A stretch of 64,000 bases of DNA from an uncultured Maribacter sp. GTDB taxonomy: Bacteria > Bacteroidota > Bacteroidia > Flavobacteriales > Flavobacteriaceae. The stretch spans positions 558,001 to 622,000 of the forward strand of contig NZ_CANMDU010000001.1 of NCBI RefSeq assembly GCF_947496775.1, in the 5' to 3' direction. Positions 1 through 8,983 of this stretch are shown here, one piece after another. Position 1 is the stretch's first letter; the number at the start of each line of letters is the position of its first letter. The notes under the pieces were generated by a model, which saw only the letters and a program-made list of their open reading frames with translations, was not told the origin of the DNA and ran no database searches. Both the position numbers and the translations under genes were made by a program.

Positions 1-52
1 TTTTAAAAAAACAGGCGGATGCTTTTTTGGATATGCAAATAAAAAACATATA

Positions 53-87
53 AAGAGGACCTGTTTTTACATAAAACAGGTCCTCTT
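53..87 (-). terminator. Hairpin terminator after the small ORF
   Basis: A perfect 15-bp inverted repeat pairs 53-67 with 73-87 around a 5-base loop. Read on the minus strand it is followed by a T-rich tail, while the plus side has no T-run. It lies 43 bases after the stop codon of the small minus-strand ORF at 131-250. Confidence 0.55.
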
Positions 88-130
88 GGTAAAATTTGGG
101 GGGAACTACCACTAATACTTTTTTTTCAAA

Positions 131-250
131 TTAAATTGTACTTAGTATAATTGCCTTGTCTGAAAATTTAATATCACAGATTTGATATACTTTCTTTGCC
201 TTGTTCGTTAAAATAAATCCTGTATACTTCTTTTTTTTCTTTGCTTCCAT
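131..250 (-). CDS. Possible small lysine-rich protein (39 aa)
   Basis: An ATG at 250 opens a 39-codon frame ending in TAA at 131. The peptide begins MEAKKKKKYTGF and is basic, with no recognisable domain. A good -7 box, TACTTTTG on the minus strand (272-279), lies about 20 bases upstream of the start, and a strong hairpin terminator follows the stop. A promoter, a short frame and a terminator together are why I list it. The frame is short enough to be chance, and the transcript could instead be non-coding. Confidence 0.35.
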   Translation of the reverse strand: MEAKKKKKYTGFILTNKAKKVYQICDIKFSDKAIILSTI

Positions 251-361
251 AGTTTGGGTTTTTGGTTATTCCAAAAGTAGTCTACTATTAAAAAGCTAAG
301 TATCAATTTTAGATAGATGACCATTTACTACCTCTCAACTGTTATTTTACTTAGTTAAAGA

Positions 362-396
362 AAAGTGCACTTATAGTCATGGACATAGTGCACTTT
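362..396 (-). terminator. Probable terminator of the receiver-glycosyltransferase gene
   Basis: A 10-bp perfect inverted repeat (362-371 with 387-396, 15-base loop) lies about 25 bases beyond the stop codon of the minus-strand gene at 422. The T-run after it is weak. Confidence 0.4.
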
Positions 397-421
397 ACAA
401 AACCAACTAATTACCTCGCTG

Positions 422-1564
422 TCAGGTATTGTAATGAAAAGCAATTTTAGCCAATTGCCCCACTATTTTTACAGAATCTTTCATAGACAATTTAGAACCA
501 TCTGCATGAACCCATCTTTTTAAAGGTTGTTCACATATTAAACTTTGTACGTTTTTCTTTCCGTAATGCTTACGCATGCGCATAAATATCTCTACATCGA
601 ACAACCATCTGGTTATAAACTTCTTTGTGAACATATTCTCTATAATATCTTTATCCATGATTTTTGCACCACATTGGGTATCATTAAATGGCATACCAAG
701 AATTGTTCTAATAATAAGGTTAATAGTCATACTAATAATCTTTCTAGCAGATTCCTTAGTAATGTTAGCCCCCATTCTGCTCATTCTAGAACCACTTACA
801 ATTTTAAAGTCTGAATTTTGTAATGTTTTAACTAAATCATCAAAATCTCTAAAATCCGTTGATAAATCTGCATCTAAATAGCCTATATAATCTAACTGCG
901 GATCTTTAGCTAAATGTAAAACTCCTTGTCTTACCGCTTCTGCCTTCCCTCCATTTTTTTCACAGTCATATATACTAATCGTATTTTCATGTCCTTTTCT
1001 TAATTCCTGTAAAACTTCTAATGTGTTATCTGTACTACCATCATTTACAAAACACAAATGATACCCAAGGTTTCTATGTGCAAAATCTTTAAACTCCACA
1101 CCAGAAAGTCTTTCCTCTTCATTATAGCATGGTATAACTACACCTACGCAGTATTCTTGCAACATTCTTGAAGAACTCTCTTCCGTATTTTTTACAGAAA
1201 TTTTATTATCTCCTAATATTCGTTTTACTCTTGCTGAAACCTCATTAAGACTTACTGGTTTTTTCATGTAATCATCTATACCCAGATCAAAACCATCCAT
1301 AATTACGTTTTCATCTGTATTACCAGACATAACCATTATTGGCGTCTTAGATTTTTGCTCTATTCGTATAAACTTTACAACTTCTAAACCAGACATATCT
1401 GGCATGTTTATATCTACAATAACTAAATCTGGCTTAAAAGACTCAAATAAAGACTTACCATCCGACCCACAATCGGCAGTTTTAATATCATACCCTAACT
1501 CTAACAATCTCTTTTCAAGAGAAAGTAATATTAGTTGTTGATCATCAATAGCGAGGATTTTCAT
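422..1564 (-). CDS. Response-regulator receiver fused to family-2 glycosyltransferase
   Basis: Residues 1-118 form a CheY-like receiver. The acidic pair D7/D8, phospho-acceptor D51 in VDINMPD, S80 and the K102-P103 pair are all present. After a short linker, residues 139-375 form a GT2 domain of the dolichyl-phosphate mannosyltransferase type, with IPCYNEE at 144-150, NDGSTDN at 174-180 and the metal/nucleotide motif D231-A-D233. The domain lacks a clear C-terminal membrane region, so it is probably cytoplasmic or peripheral. It likely transfers a sugar from a nucleotide donor to a lipid or a growing polysaccharide. Fusion of a complete receiver to a glycosyltransferase is unusual and suggests that phosphorylation controls sugar transfer directly (inference). 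The gene is divergent from the membrane-protein, lipoprotein and glycosidase operon that follows. Confidence 0.88.
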   Translation of the reverse strand: MKILAIDDQQLILLSLEKRLLELGYDIKTADCGSDGKSLFESFKPDLVIVDINMPDMSGLEVVKFIRIEQKSKTPIMVMSGNTDENVIMDGFDLGIDDYMKKPVSLNEVSARVKRILGDNKISVKNTEESSSRMLQEYCVGVVIPCYNEEERLSGVEFKDFAHRNLGYHLCFVNDGSTDNTLEVLQELRKGHENTISIYDCEKNGGKAEAVRQGVLHLAKDPQLDYIGYLDADLSTDFRDFDDLVKTLQNSDFKIVSGSRMSRMGANITKESARKIISMTINLIIRTILGMPFNDTQCGAKIMDKDIIENMFTKKFITRWLFDVEIFMRMRKHYGKKNVQSLICEQPLKRWVHADGSKLSMKDSVKIVGQLAKIAFHYNT

Positions 1565-1808
1565 AAATATTTTTTTTTTAGATATGAACTATTTTAATAA
1601 TAGCTCTTAAAATTTGGGTTACTTAACTATAATTTTTAAATTTCTTAATAGGTTAAAAATCTTTCACTTACCATTTAATAATAACATAAAAATTACTCAT
1701 TTGTAAGTTTTTTCTTTCTTAGAACGTAAGCTATTCTTCTTTTATTGTAATGTTCACCTCATATATTTTATTTATATCTTTATGCAGAATTAGATTTTTT
1801 AATACATT
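1565..1808. other. Divergent intergenic region
   Basis: These 244 AT-rich bases separate two divergent starts and must hold both promoters. I find no perfect TAnnTTTG box. TATCTTTA near 1775 is a 7/8 match towards the plus-strand operon, but no upstream TTG is correctly spaced. Confidence 0.3.
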
Positions 1809-4800
1809 TTGAAGAAAAAAACCAATACCCTCTTAATACTTGCCTTAATAGTTGGTCTCGCTTTTCATGGTTCCGCTATATTTTTTACTTTAGAATACAC
1901 CTACGATGCATTAATTCATTTATTTTTTGCAGATCATTATGCCTCTAGTTGGTTTGATCCATGGGAATATAGATGGTACACAGGTTTTACGGTGCAGTCT
2001 TATCCACCGCTAGTACATCAGTTAATTGGTATACTCTCTTATATTGGCGGATTAAAATTTGGAATGTACACTGTAGGTCTAATCGCTATAGTCTTATTTA
2101 TTACAGGAGCTTATCGATATACCTTGTTAATGACAGGAAGCAGAAGAATTGCGGGGTATGGTGCTGTCTTAGCCGTCTTTTCTTCTACTTTTGTTGAAAC
2201 CCTACATATTTTTGGGCAATTACCAAGTGTATCTGCCTTATCCATTTTACTGCATTCAATGACAGAAATATACCTGTGGATTAAAACTGGTAAAACAAGG
2301 TATTTTATTACATCTGCGAGTATGCTTGCTGTAACAGTTACTTCACATCATGTAACTCCCTTATTTGGTATGGTGTTTTTTATTGCTCCGTTAATGGGAA
2401 TGACGGTAATGGATGCAGCTAGGGAGAAAGTAGATTCTTATAAAAAACTTTCCTTTAAAGTATTTTGGAGCACCACTTTACAACACTTTTGGCGCATAGC
2501 AAAGTTTGGTTTTACAGCTATATTTTTACTCGTATTCTGTATTTTTCCATATTGGTACAACTCCAAAAGAAACCCAATTACCCAAGTCGCAATTCCGCAT
2601 GGATCAAGAGATAATTTCCTAGAAATAACTTCTTCGGGACTTGTATTTTTCTTAATACCATGGGGTGTACTTCTATTTATTTTACCCTATTTCTTTTATA
2701 GATATTTTAGCAAAAGATATCTTTTCTTTGGATTATCTTTTACACTATTAACCATTTTAGGAACAGGAGGAACCACCCCTGTTCCACTTTTAATGCTTGG
2801 CGAAACTGCCTTTAACATTCTTACACTAGATAGGTTTACTTTATGGGCCACCATTATGGCTCTACCTATATTTGCAGAATTTGCTTACCGGATGGTTGAA
2901 GGCGATTTAAAAACCCTAATACAATCTAAATTTGGAGGAGTTTACCATAGGGTCTTGGGCGGATTAATTGCCGGAGGCATGCTTTTTATGGTCCTTTTCA
3001 CTATGACTTTAGGTTATTTTAGACCCTCACAACCAGCACAAATTAAAATGCTTCCTATCGTTAACTTTCTTGGGGCCGATTCCCATGATTCTTGGCGTTA
3101 TTTGCCCTTAGGTTTTGGGGATCAAATGGCTTGGTTATCTGCGCAAACTAAAGCGATGACTGTAGATGGCAATTATCATTCCGCTCGTAGGTTACCCGAA
3201 CTAACAACAAGAGCTATTGAACGGATAGAAAATTCTAAATTTAGAGGTGTAGAAGGTATTGGCTCTTTACAGCAATTCTTAACCGTACCCGAAAAATATA
3301 ACTTAAAATATATTTTCTCTAATGATAAATTCTACGATCCCATACTCTATTATTGTGGTTGGCAACGTTTACAGCAACTAGAAAATGGTATTATGGTTTG
3401 GGAAAAATTAAATGTGGCTCCAATTCCACAAATTATGCCTAAACAAGATGTTCCTACTATTATGAAAATAATGTGGGGAATAATTCCTATCTCAACCGTA
3501 TTGATAGCAATTTTCGTTAACATTCAAATGATTTGGGTTCGTTTATTAAAGTCTAGAAAAACAGAAGTGCATTCTTTTATGAAACTAGAACTGCCCTATA
3601 ATAAATTCCCAGCAAAACTTTTAACAATATCTCATTGGTGGTCCTTAATTGTATTACTATGCATAGGGTATGGTATGTATCTATTTTATATTAAAAACGT
3701 AGAACAAATATCTCCTAATAACGTAGTCGAATCTTACTATGACGCACTAGATTTTAAAGAATTTTCTCGTGCCCATTCGTATCTAGATCCCGAACAAAAT
3801 ATTGACATTGCGCAGTATATGTTAGAAGTATCTGTAACCGATGGTATATTAAGTTCGTATGCAAAATTAGATTCTCTAAATATTAACATTTATGATGTAA
3901 CCGAAAATAGTGCAAAAGCTAAAGTAGCAACTATGTGGATTACGCCATTAGAAAATGTTTTTAACGACGATTATCATGAACTGGTAAAACGAAAAAATAA
4001 ATGGTATATAAAATCCTCTAAAGTTGATAATGACATCCCGCCTGATCAACTCTTTACAGCCAATGGCACAACTTTTTACAACCATGGTAGACGAAAAATC
4101 ACAACACAAGAAACCTATCATGAAGATGTTCTAAAACAACCTGTATTAGAAATTCTTACAGCAAAATTAGTACAATACAAAGGACAATATAGTATAATAG
4201 GTGAACTTCAAAATGTTGACGATACACCTGCAGATATTGTGATTAAGGCTACGCTCTACAATGACCGAAACAAAGAACTAGCAAATTACAATGCTAAGCA
4301 TCAAATAAAGCATAAGTTAATGCCAAAGGAAACAACAACATTTAAAATTAATTTTGAAGGTATTGCCTGGTCTTCTACAAAAGATACAATACCGCCTACC
4401 TTTAATCCTGATGAGTTTACTCCTGTTAGTTTTGAGGAACAACCTACTAAATTTAATTTGCAATCTGCAGGAAATACTGCAAACACAGATTTGTACAAGC
4501 ATTTAGCATTGCAAGATTTAGAATATACAGAGCAAGGGTTTAACGGTGTATTATTTAATTCTGGGGTACAAGAAGTCACCATTCCGCAATTAATAATTTC
4601 TTATTATGATAAAGACCATGAGCTCCTATGGGTGGATCATAAGTTTGTGACCTCAGGTGTTCGTATTCAACGAAAACAATTTTTCAACTACAAACCTTTG
4701 GATTTAGATAGCCTTAGGATTGTTAATAGTAGTCTAAAAAACTGTTTTGTAAATGGTCTTCCAAATGCCGCAATTGCGGAAAAAATATTTCCAAACAGAA

Positions 4801-4898
4801 AAACTATTCATGGCCCTAAGCAAAGTCAGCCGTTTAAAGGAAAAGGTTACGAGTACATAAAATTTGAACTGAATAGTTATATAGGAAACCCAAAATAA
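1809..4898 (+). CDS. PTPS-related multispanning membrane protein with NTF2-like and C-terminal domains
   Basis: This is a 1029-residue protein with a TTG start; a stop lies three codons upstream and no ATG is available. The N-terminal half has about ten or more hydrophobic helices. Near residues 30-75 the early acidic, aromatic-rich stretch (TYDALIHLFF, then WEYRWYTGF and QSYPPLVHQL) resembles the 6-pyruvoyl-tetrahydropterin-synthase-related membrane family, which has GT-C-like topology. A last membrane helix lies near 620. Then come an NTF2-like fold (about 638-740) and an FxLYD-like beta domain (about 780-860). The probable role is membrane-embedded sugar transfer or polymer handling in exopolysaccharide synthesis, inferred from fold and neighbours. 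The next gene starts one base after its stop, so they form one operon. Confidence 0.7.
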   Translation: MKKKTNTLLILALIVGLAFHGSAIFFTLEYTYDALIHLFFADHYASSWFDPWEYRWYTGFTVQSYPPLVHQLIGILSYIGGLKFGMYTVGLIAIVLFITGAYRYTLLMTGSRRIAGYGAVLAVFSSTFVETLHIFGQLPSVSALSILLHSMTEIYLWIKTGKTRYFITSASMLAVTVTSHHVTPLFGMVFFIAPLMGMTVMDAAREKVDSYKKLSFKVFWSTTLQHFWRIAKFGFTAIFLLVFCIFPYWYNSKRNPITQVAIPHGSRDNFLEITSSGLVFFLIPWGVLLFILPYFFYRYFSKRYLFFGLSFTLLTILGTGGTTPVPLLMLGETAFNILTLDRFTLWATIMALPIFAEFAYRMVEGDLKTLIQSKFGGVYHRVLGGLIAGGMLFMVLFTMTLGYFRPSQPAQIKMLPIVNFLGADSHDSWRYLPLGFGDQMAWLSAQTKAMTVDGNYHSARRLPELTTRAIERIENSKFRGVEGIGSLQQFLTVPEKYNLKYIFSNDKFYDPILYYCGWQRLQQLENGIMVWEKLNVAPIPQIMPKQDVPTIMKIMWGIIPISTVLIAIFVNIQMIWVRLLKSRKTEVHSFMKLELPYNKFPAKLLTISHWWSLIVLLCIGYGMYLFYIKNVEQISPNNVVESYYDALDFKEFSRAHSYLDPEQNIDIAQYMLEVSVTDGILSSYAKLDSLNINIYDVTENSAKAKVATMWITPLENVFNDDYHELVKRKNKWYIKSSKVDNDIPPDQLFTANGTTFYNHGRRKITTQETYHEDVLKQPVLEILTAKLVQYKGQYSIIGELQNVDDTPADIVIKATLYNDRNKELANYNAKHQIKHKLMPKETTTFKINFEGIAWSSTKDTIPPTFNPDEFTPVSFEEQPTKFNLQSAGNTANTDLYKHLALQDLEYTEQGFNGVLFNSGVQEVTIPQLIISYYDKDHELLWVDHKFVTSGVRIQRKQFFNYKPLDLDSLRIVNSSLKNCFVNGLPNAAIAEKIFPNRKTIHGPKQSQPFKGKGYEYIKFELNSYIGNPK

Positions 4899-4899
4899 C

Positions 4900-6138
4900 A
4901 TGTATTTAAGACTTTTTATAATTTTATGTTTATTCCTTATTGGATGTTCTTCCAAAAAAGAGAAGACCCAAAAAAAACACGTATTACCTAAAGTAGTTTT
5001 AGAAACTAAACAAAAAAACTATGTTGCCGGCGATTCTATTTCTTTAACTTTTAAAGCTGATAGTGGAACAGAAAGGCTAATATTACAAGTTAAAAACGCT
5101 TACGGAAATACCCTTTTAACACCTGAATTAATCAATGATAACTCAGTCCAGTTTTTAATTCCAAAAAACTACACTAGGCTTGCTGGCCCTTGCCGTTGGA
5201 TATTATTACATGAGGGAGAAACGGCTTCAAAAGGAAAAATAAACATTGCTACAAATGCTCCAATGGCTACACATATAGAATCCTATTTTGGGCCACGAAG
5301 TATTACTGCTGGTTATATAGACTATTCCATGTTAACCGTATCTCCTACAGATATTTACGACAACCCATTAGATGATGGTACAGAGGTTACAGTTAAATAT
5401 CAGTTTGAAGAAAATATTAGTGACCTAAAAATTACCACTCAAAGTTTTTTTTCGTGGTATAATGTACGTTCAACAACAAAATCTGGAAGAATTTTAGTTA
5501 CATCAGAATGTAACGGTACCACATCTAAAGAACTTGCTACTATAGTTTTCCCTTCTAATGCAACAGATTTTTCTATTAATGCCAAAAGTGCTCATAATTA
5601 CGCAGACGGCAATCAAATAATAACATTTACCTCTGACATTATAAAAGATGAATTTGGTAATACTGTAAGTAATGGTACACTAGTGACTTTCATTATAAAA
5701 AATGAAAAAGATTCTTATTTATATACTATAGGCACAACGCTTAATGGCATTGTAGAAGCAAGAACACTACATCCGGACAAAGCATCTAAATGGGAAATAC
5801 AAGGATTTGTGACAGGAGCCGCAGAAAGTAATATTATAGAATTTGATTTTAATGCTGCAATAAAAGATTACCCTGTTCATTTTTCACAAGGAAATAGAAA
5901 TATTGATATAGGACCTTTTGAAAGTTTTATGAAACAACTTATTCCTGATGGTTTACTTATAAAACTTGATATTTATGACGCAAAAGGAAATTTTATACAA
6001 ACTAATAAAACAACAACTAAAAATGGATCTTGTAATATTTTCTTAGGAGCGCATTATCTTCCTGAAGGAGATTATATTTTAAAATTAGAAGCTGCAGGAA
6101 TTAAAAAAGAATTTACAAAAAACATACATGGCAATTAA
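4900..6138 (+). CDS. Lipoprotein with immunoglobulin-like beta domains
   Basis: The first 16 residues form a lipoprotein signal ending in the lipobox LIGC, with C16 as the lipidated residue. The rest (412 aa in total) is beta-rich and looks like two or three tandem Ig-like or invasin-like domains: 'DIYDNPLDDGTEVTVKY' near 145 and 'IIKDEFGNTVSNGTLVTF' near 250 repeat one pattern. No catalytic motif is visible. It starts one base after the membrane-protein gene and overlaps the glycosidase gene by 11 bases, so all three are translationally coupled. A structural or polymer-guiding periplasmic role in polysaccharide export is inferred only from context. Confidence 0.65.
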   Translation: MYLRLFIILCLFLIGCSSKKEKTQKKHVLPKVVLETKQKNYVAGDSISLTFKADSGTERLILQVKNAYGNTLLTPELINDNSVQFLIPKNYTRLAGPCRWILLHEGETASKGKINIATNAPMATHIESYFGPRSITAGYIDYSMLTVSPTDIYDNPLDDGTEVTVKYQFEENISDLKITTQSFFSWYNVRSTTKSGRILVTSECNGTTSKELATIVFPSNATDFSINAKSAHNYADGNQIITFTSDIIKDEFGNTVSNGTLVTFIIKNEKDSYLYTIGTTLNGIVEARTLHPDKASKWEIQGFVTGAAESNIIEFDFNAAIKDYPVHFSQGNRNIDIGPFESFMKQLIPDGLLIKLDIYDAKGNFIQTNKTTTKNGSCNIFLGAHYLPEGDYILKLEAAGIKKEFTKNIHGN

Positions 6139-7675
6139 ATTAAACAAAGTATTCTACCGTACCATATTGATAGCCACTTTCTTGGCCATTAATATGCTTA
6201 TTATTTCTGGTATAGGATCTGCCTGGGCCTTTATGAATACTGGTGCAGATAAAACTTCTATGCTACACTTAGAGGTTCCTATGGAAGATGTGTACAAGCC
6301 AAGTTTAGAATGGATTAATACAGAAAATCCGGGAAGACCTATGGAAATACAAGCTCTTGGAGAAATTACAAATGACTATATGAATGCCTGGCATGTACGC
6401 AACATTGCATACAAAAAAAATGACCCATATGGTATTGAAGATTTTTATACAGATAGTGCAAGAGTTCGTTTGTACGACCACATAGACGCAAATAAAAAAA
6501 ATAATAATTGGTACAAAAGAACCACCCTAAATCATAATTCATCTTTAGACTTCTATACTGCTGATGGCACCATGGTTGTATTTAAAGATTATAATGTAGA
6601 AGAGTATCAAGAAATTTATCAAGGTGAAGAATTAATTCTAAAAGAAAAAGACACTACCAGTTACCAAGTAATGATGCTTTTAGAAGATGGTTTTTGGCGA
6701 ATAAGACACTTAAAAGAAATCCCTACACCTATAGATACTGCAAAAATTGTAAAGCGTACAATAGATAAAAAACTTGCAAAAGTAAAAAATATTAAAGGTA
6801 TAAACTACTACCCTAAAGACTCTCCATGGGATACTTTTGGGAAGAAGTTTAGTGATAGTATTATTAATCGAGATTTTAAAATTATTCAAGAAATGGGTTT
6901 AAATACCATACGTGTATTTATACAATATGAAGACTTTGGAAAAAACCGCGTGGATTATAAAAAATTAGCATTATTAAAAACCCTTTTAGATACTGCAGAA
7001 GAGAACAACCTTGAAGTTTTAATCACTTTATTTGACTTTTATGGGGATTATGATGTTTCTAACTGGACACTTACACATAGACACGCAGAAAGTATTATTA
7101 AAGCCATGAAAGACCATCCTGCATTATTAGGATGGGATATAAAAAATGAGCCCGATTTAGATTTTGATTCTAGAGGTAAACAGCGTGTATTGAGTTGGCT
7201 AGAACAAATGATTGATAATATTAAAAAATGGGATAAAAACCACCCTATTACTATAGGTTGGTCTTCTCCAGAAGCTGGTATTGAACTTGCCGATAAGGTA
7301 GATTTTGTTTCTTATCATTATTACCGAGAACCTAAGGATTATAAACTCGCTCATAATAAACTAAGGGCGTTAGTACCTACTAAACCAAAGGTTTTACAAG
7401 AATACGGCATGTCTTCTTATAAAGGCCTATGGAATTTGTATAGAGGTGCCGACGAACAAGGACAATTGGCCTATTATAAACAAATGCAACAAATATTAAA
7501 AGAAGATAATATTCCATATATGTTTTGGACATTATACGATTTTAAAAAAGTACCAAGTTCTGTTGCCGGAAGCCTACCTTGGAAAACAAAAAAGCAGCAC
7601 TTCTTTGGTTGTTTAGATTCTTTAGGAAACAAAAAACCTGTTTATCATGAATTAGCAAATAAAAAAAGGGAATAA
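6128..7675 (+). CDS. Membrane-anchored TIM-barrel glycoside hydrolase (GH5-like)
   Basis: Residues 11-35 form an uncleaved-looking signal anchor. Residues 75-200 resemble an NTF2-like fold, and residues 222-500 form a cellulase-type (beta/alpha)8 barrel. The predicted acid/base is E341 in DIKNEPD and the nucleophile is E425 in VLQEYG, the usual spacing of clan GH-A. The enzyme should face the periplasm. By analogy with hydrolases in other exopolysaccharide systems (BcsZ, PelA, PslG) it may trim the nascent polymer or release stalled chains. Substrate cannot be read from sequence. It is the last gene of the three-gene plus-strand operon, and its stop codon lies in the terminator stem. Confidence 0.8.
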   Translation: MAIKLNKVFYRTILIATFLAINMLIISGIGSAWAFMNTGADKTSMLHLEVPMEDVYKPSLEWINTENPGRPMEIQALGEITNDYMNAWHVRNIAYKKNDPYGIEDFYTDSARVRLYDHIDANKKNNNWYKRTTLNHNSSLDFYTADGTMVVFKDYNVEEYQEIYQGEELILKEKDTTSYQVMMLLEDGFWRIRHLKEIPTPIDTAKIVKRTIDKKLAKVKNIKGINYYPKDSPWDTFGKKFSDSIINRDFKIIQEMGLNTIRVFIQYEDFGKNRVDYKKLALLKTLLDTAEENNLEVLITLFDFYGDYDVSNWTLTHRHAESIIKAMKDHPALLGWDIKNEPDLDFDSRGKQRVLSWLEQMIDNIKKWDKNHPITIGWSSPEAGIELADKVDFVSYHYYREPKDYKLAHNKLRALVPTKPKVLQEYGMSSYKGLWNLYRGADEQGQLAYYKQMQQILKEDNIPYMFWTLYDFKKVPSSVAGSLPWKTKKQHFFGCLDSLGNKKPVYHELANKKRE

Positions 7676-7694
7676 CTATAGTGCTATTCCCTTT
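7665..7694 (-). terminator. Terminator between convergent operons
   Basis: A 10-bp perfect stem (7665-7674 with 7685-7694, 10-base loop) is followed on the minus strand by a run of seven T. It ends the minus-strand glycosyltransferase operon and may weakly stop the plus-strand one. It overlaps the stop codon of the glycosidase gene. Confidence 0.65.
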
Positions 7695-7715
7695 CATTTT
7701 AACTAACCTAATTTA

Positions 7716-8954
7716 TTATACATGTTGTTCCTCTAACTCACTTATTTTCTTGGGCAAATTGAGCTCAAAACCCTCTTTTTTCGAAATTTTAATGGCTTTA
7801 AAATACTCTACATACATTCTAGCTATCTCGGACATTGGCAAAGAGCATGCGGCTTTATAATTTGTTTTTCCTAATTGAATTCTATACGCATCGTGAGTAA
7901 TAATTTTTTCTATAGCATCTGCCAAAGAAGCTGTATTAGAAGGGTTAAAAAACTCGCCGGTATATCCTTCTTCCCGTACTAAAACACTTAAATCTCCTAA
8001 GTCTGGTAACACTACAGCATTACCATAACTACCCGCTTGGTGTAACACCCCAGAACTTCCTGTGGTTGAAGTGTACGGAAATACAGTAACTGCACTTTCC
8101 CCAAATAGTATTGGTACATCTTCTTCTGCTACATAACCGGTAAAACGTATTTGTGGCACATGACTATATTTTTCTTTCATCTCATCTAAATACCCTGGGG
8201 TATTAGGGCTATCCGTTCCCGCTATTACAATTTCAATATCTTCAGAGCACCTTGCTCGTATTAGCTCTACAGCTTCAATTAATATTTCTACCTTTTTATA
8301 GGTTCCAAATTTTCCAAATGCCATAACCTGTTTTGGTCCAACTGGCAAAGAGTATTCTGGCTCCGGTGGTGTTTCAAAAGAACCATGCGGAATTAAGGCT
8401 ATATTCCGAGCTTTATATTTTTTCTCTATAATAGACACATATTTACTTATAGTAACTGCAACTATATCAGAAGCCAAAACAAAACGTGTTAAGGTTGTTC
8501 CAATAAAATTATACACCTTCTGTAAAAGTCTGTTTTTTGTAAATCCGGCATTTTCCAAATCTACTTGTTCTAGAATATTATGCAGTAAAGATATTGTTGG
8601 AATTCCTTTTAACTTACATAATAGTGGCAACATTAAACCTAAAGCTGCTGGGATTTTTTTATCTCCAAATTTTAAAAACTGAAGATTAAATAATACCGCA
8701 TCTGGTTTGGTTTGCGAAATTGCCTTATTTACTCTAAAGAGATTAGTATAACTATTAAAATCCCAAGCTTCTTTTACAGTTATCTTACATCCTTTCTCTT
8801 CAAAATTTAAGTCTTTATCTTCTACGGTTTTATCTGTAATCAAAACAATTTCGGACACTTGTTCTTGTAATCTAAAATGTTTTACTAAATGATAACCATA
8901 CTCGGTCAAAGTTACTTTACTCGGGGGATAAGCGGTTACTATTGCTAATTTCAT
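7716..8954 (-). CDS. Family-4 glycosyltransferase
   Basis: This 412-residue GT-B fold protein has an N-terminal Rossmann-like domain beginning MKLAIVTAYPPS. Its C-terminal nucleotide-sugar-binding domain (about residues 205-380) includes AFGKFGTYKKVE and the region around FPYTSTTGSSGVLHQA, where the EX7E-type element of retaining GT4 enzymes lies in family members. It is cytoplasmic and should transfer a sugar from a nucleotide donor to a lipid-linked or polymer acceptor. It is the third gene of a STAS-flippase-GT4 operon, 29 bases after the flippase gene. It is shorter than PelF (about 500 aa) and does not carry the PelF N-terminal signature. Confidence 0.82.
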   Translation of the reverse strand: MKLAIVTAYPPSKVTLTEYGYHLVKHFRLQEQVSEIVLITDKTVEDKDLNFEEKGCKITVKEAWDFNSYTNLFRVNKAISQTKPDAVLFNLQFLKFGDKKIPAALGLMLPLLCKLKGIPTISLLHNILEQVDLENAGFTKNRLLQKVYNFIGTTLTRFVLASDIVAVTISKYVSIIEKKYKARNIALIPHGSFETPPEPEYSLPVGPKQVMAFGKFGTYKKVEILIEAVELIRARCSEDIEIVIAGTDSPNTPGYLDEMKEKYSHVPQIRFTGYVAEEDVPILFGESAVTVFPYTSTTGSSGVLHQAGSYGNAVVLPDLGDLSVLVREEGYTGEFFNPSNTASLADAIEKIITHDAYRIQLGKTNYKAACSLPMSEIARMYVEYFKAIKISKKEGFELNLPKKISELEEQHV

Positions 8955-8983
8955 AATTTAAGGTTTTGGGTCAAAAATTTGGA

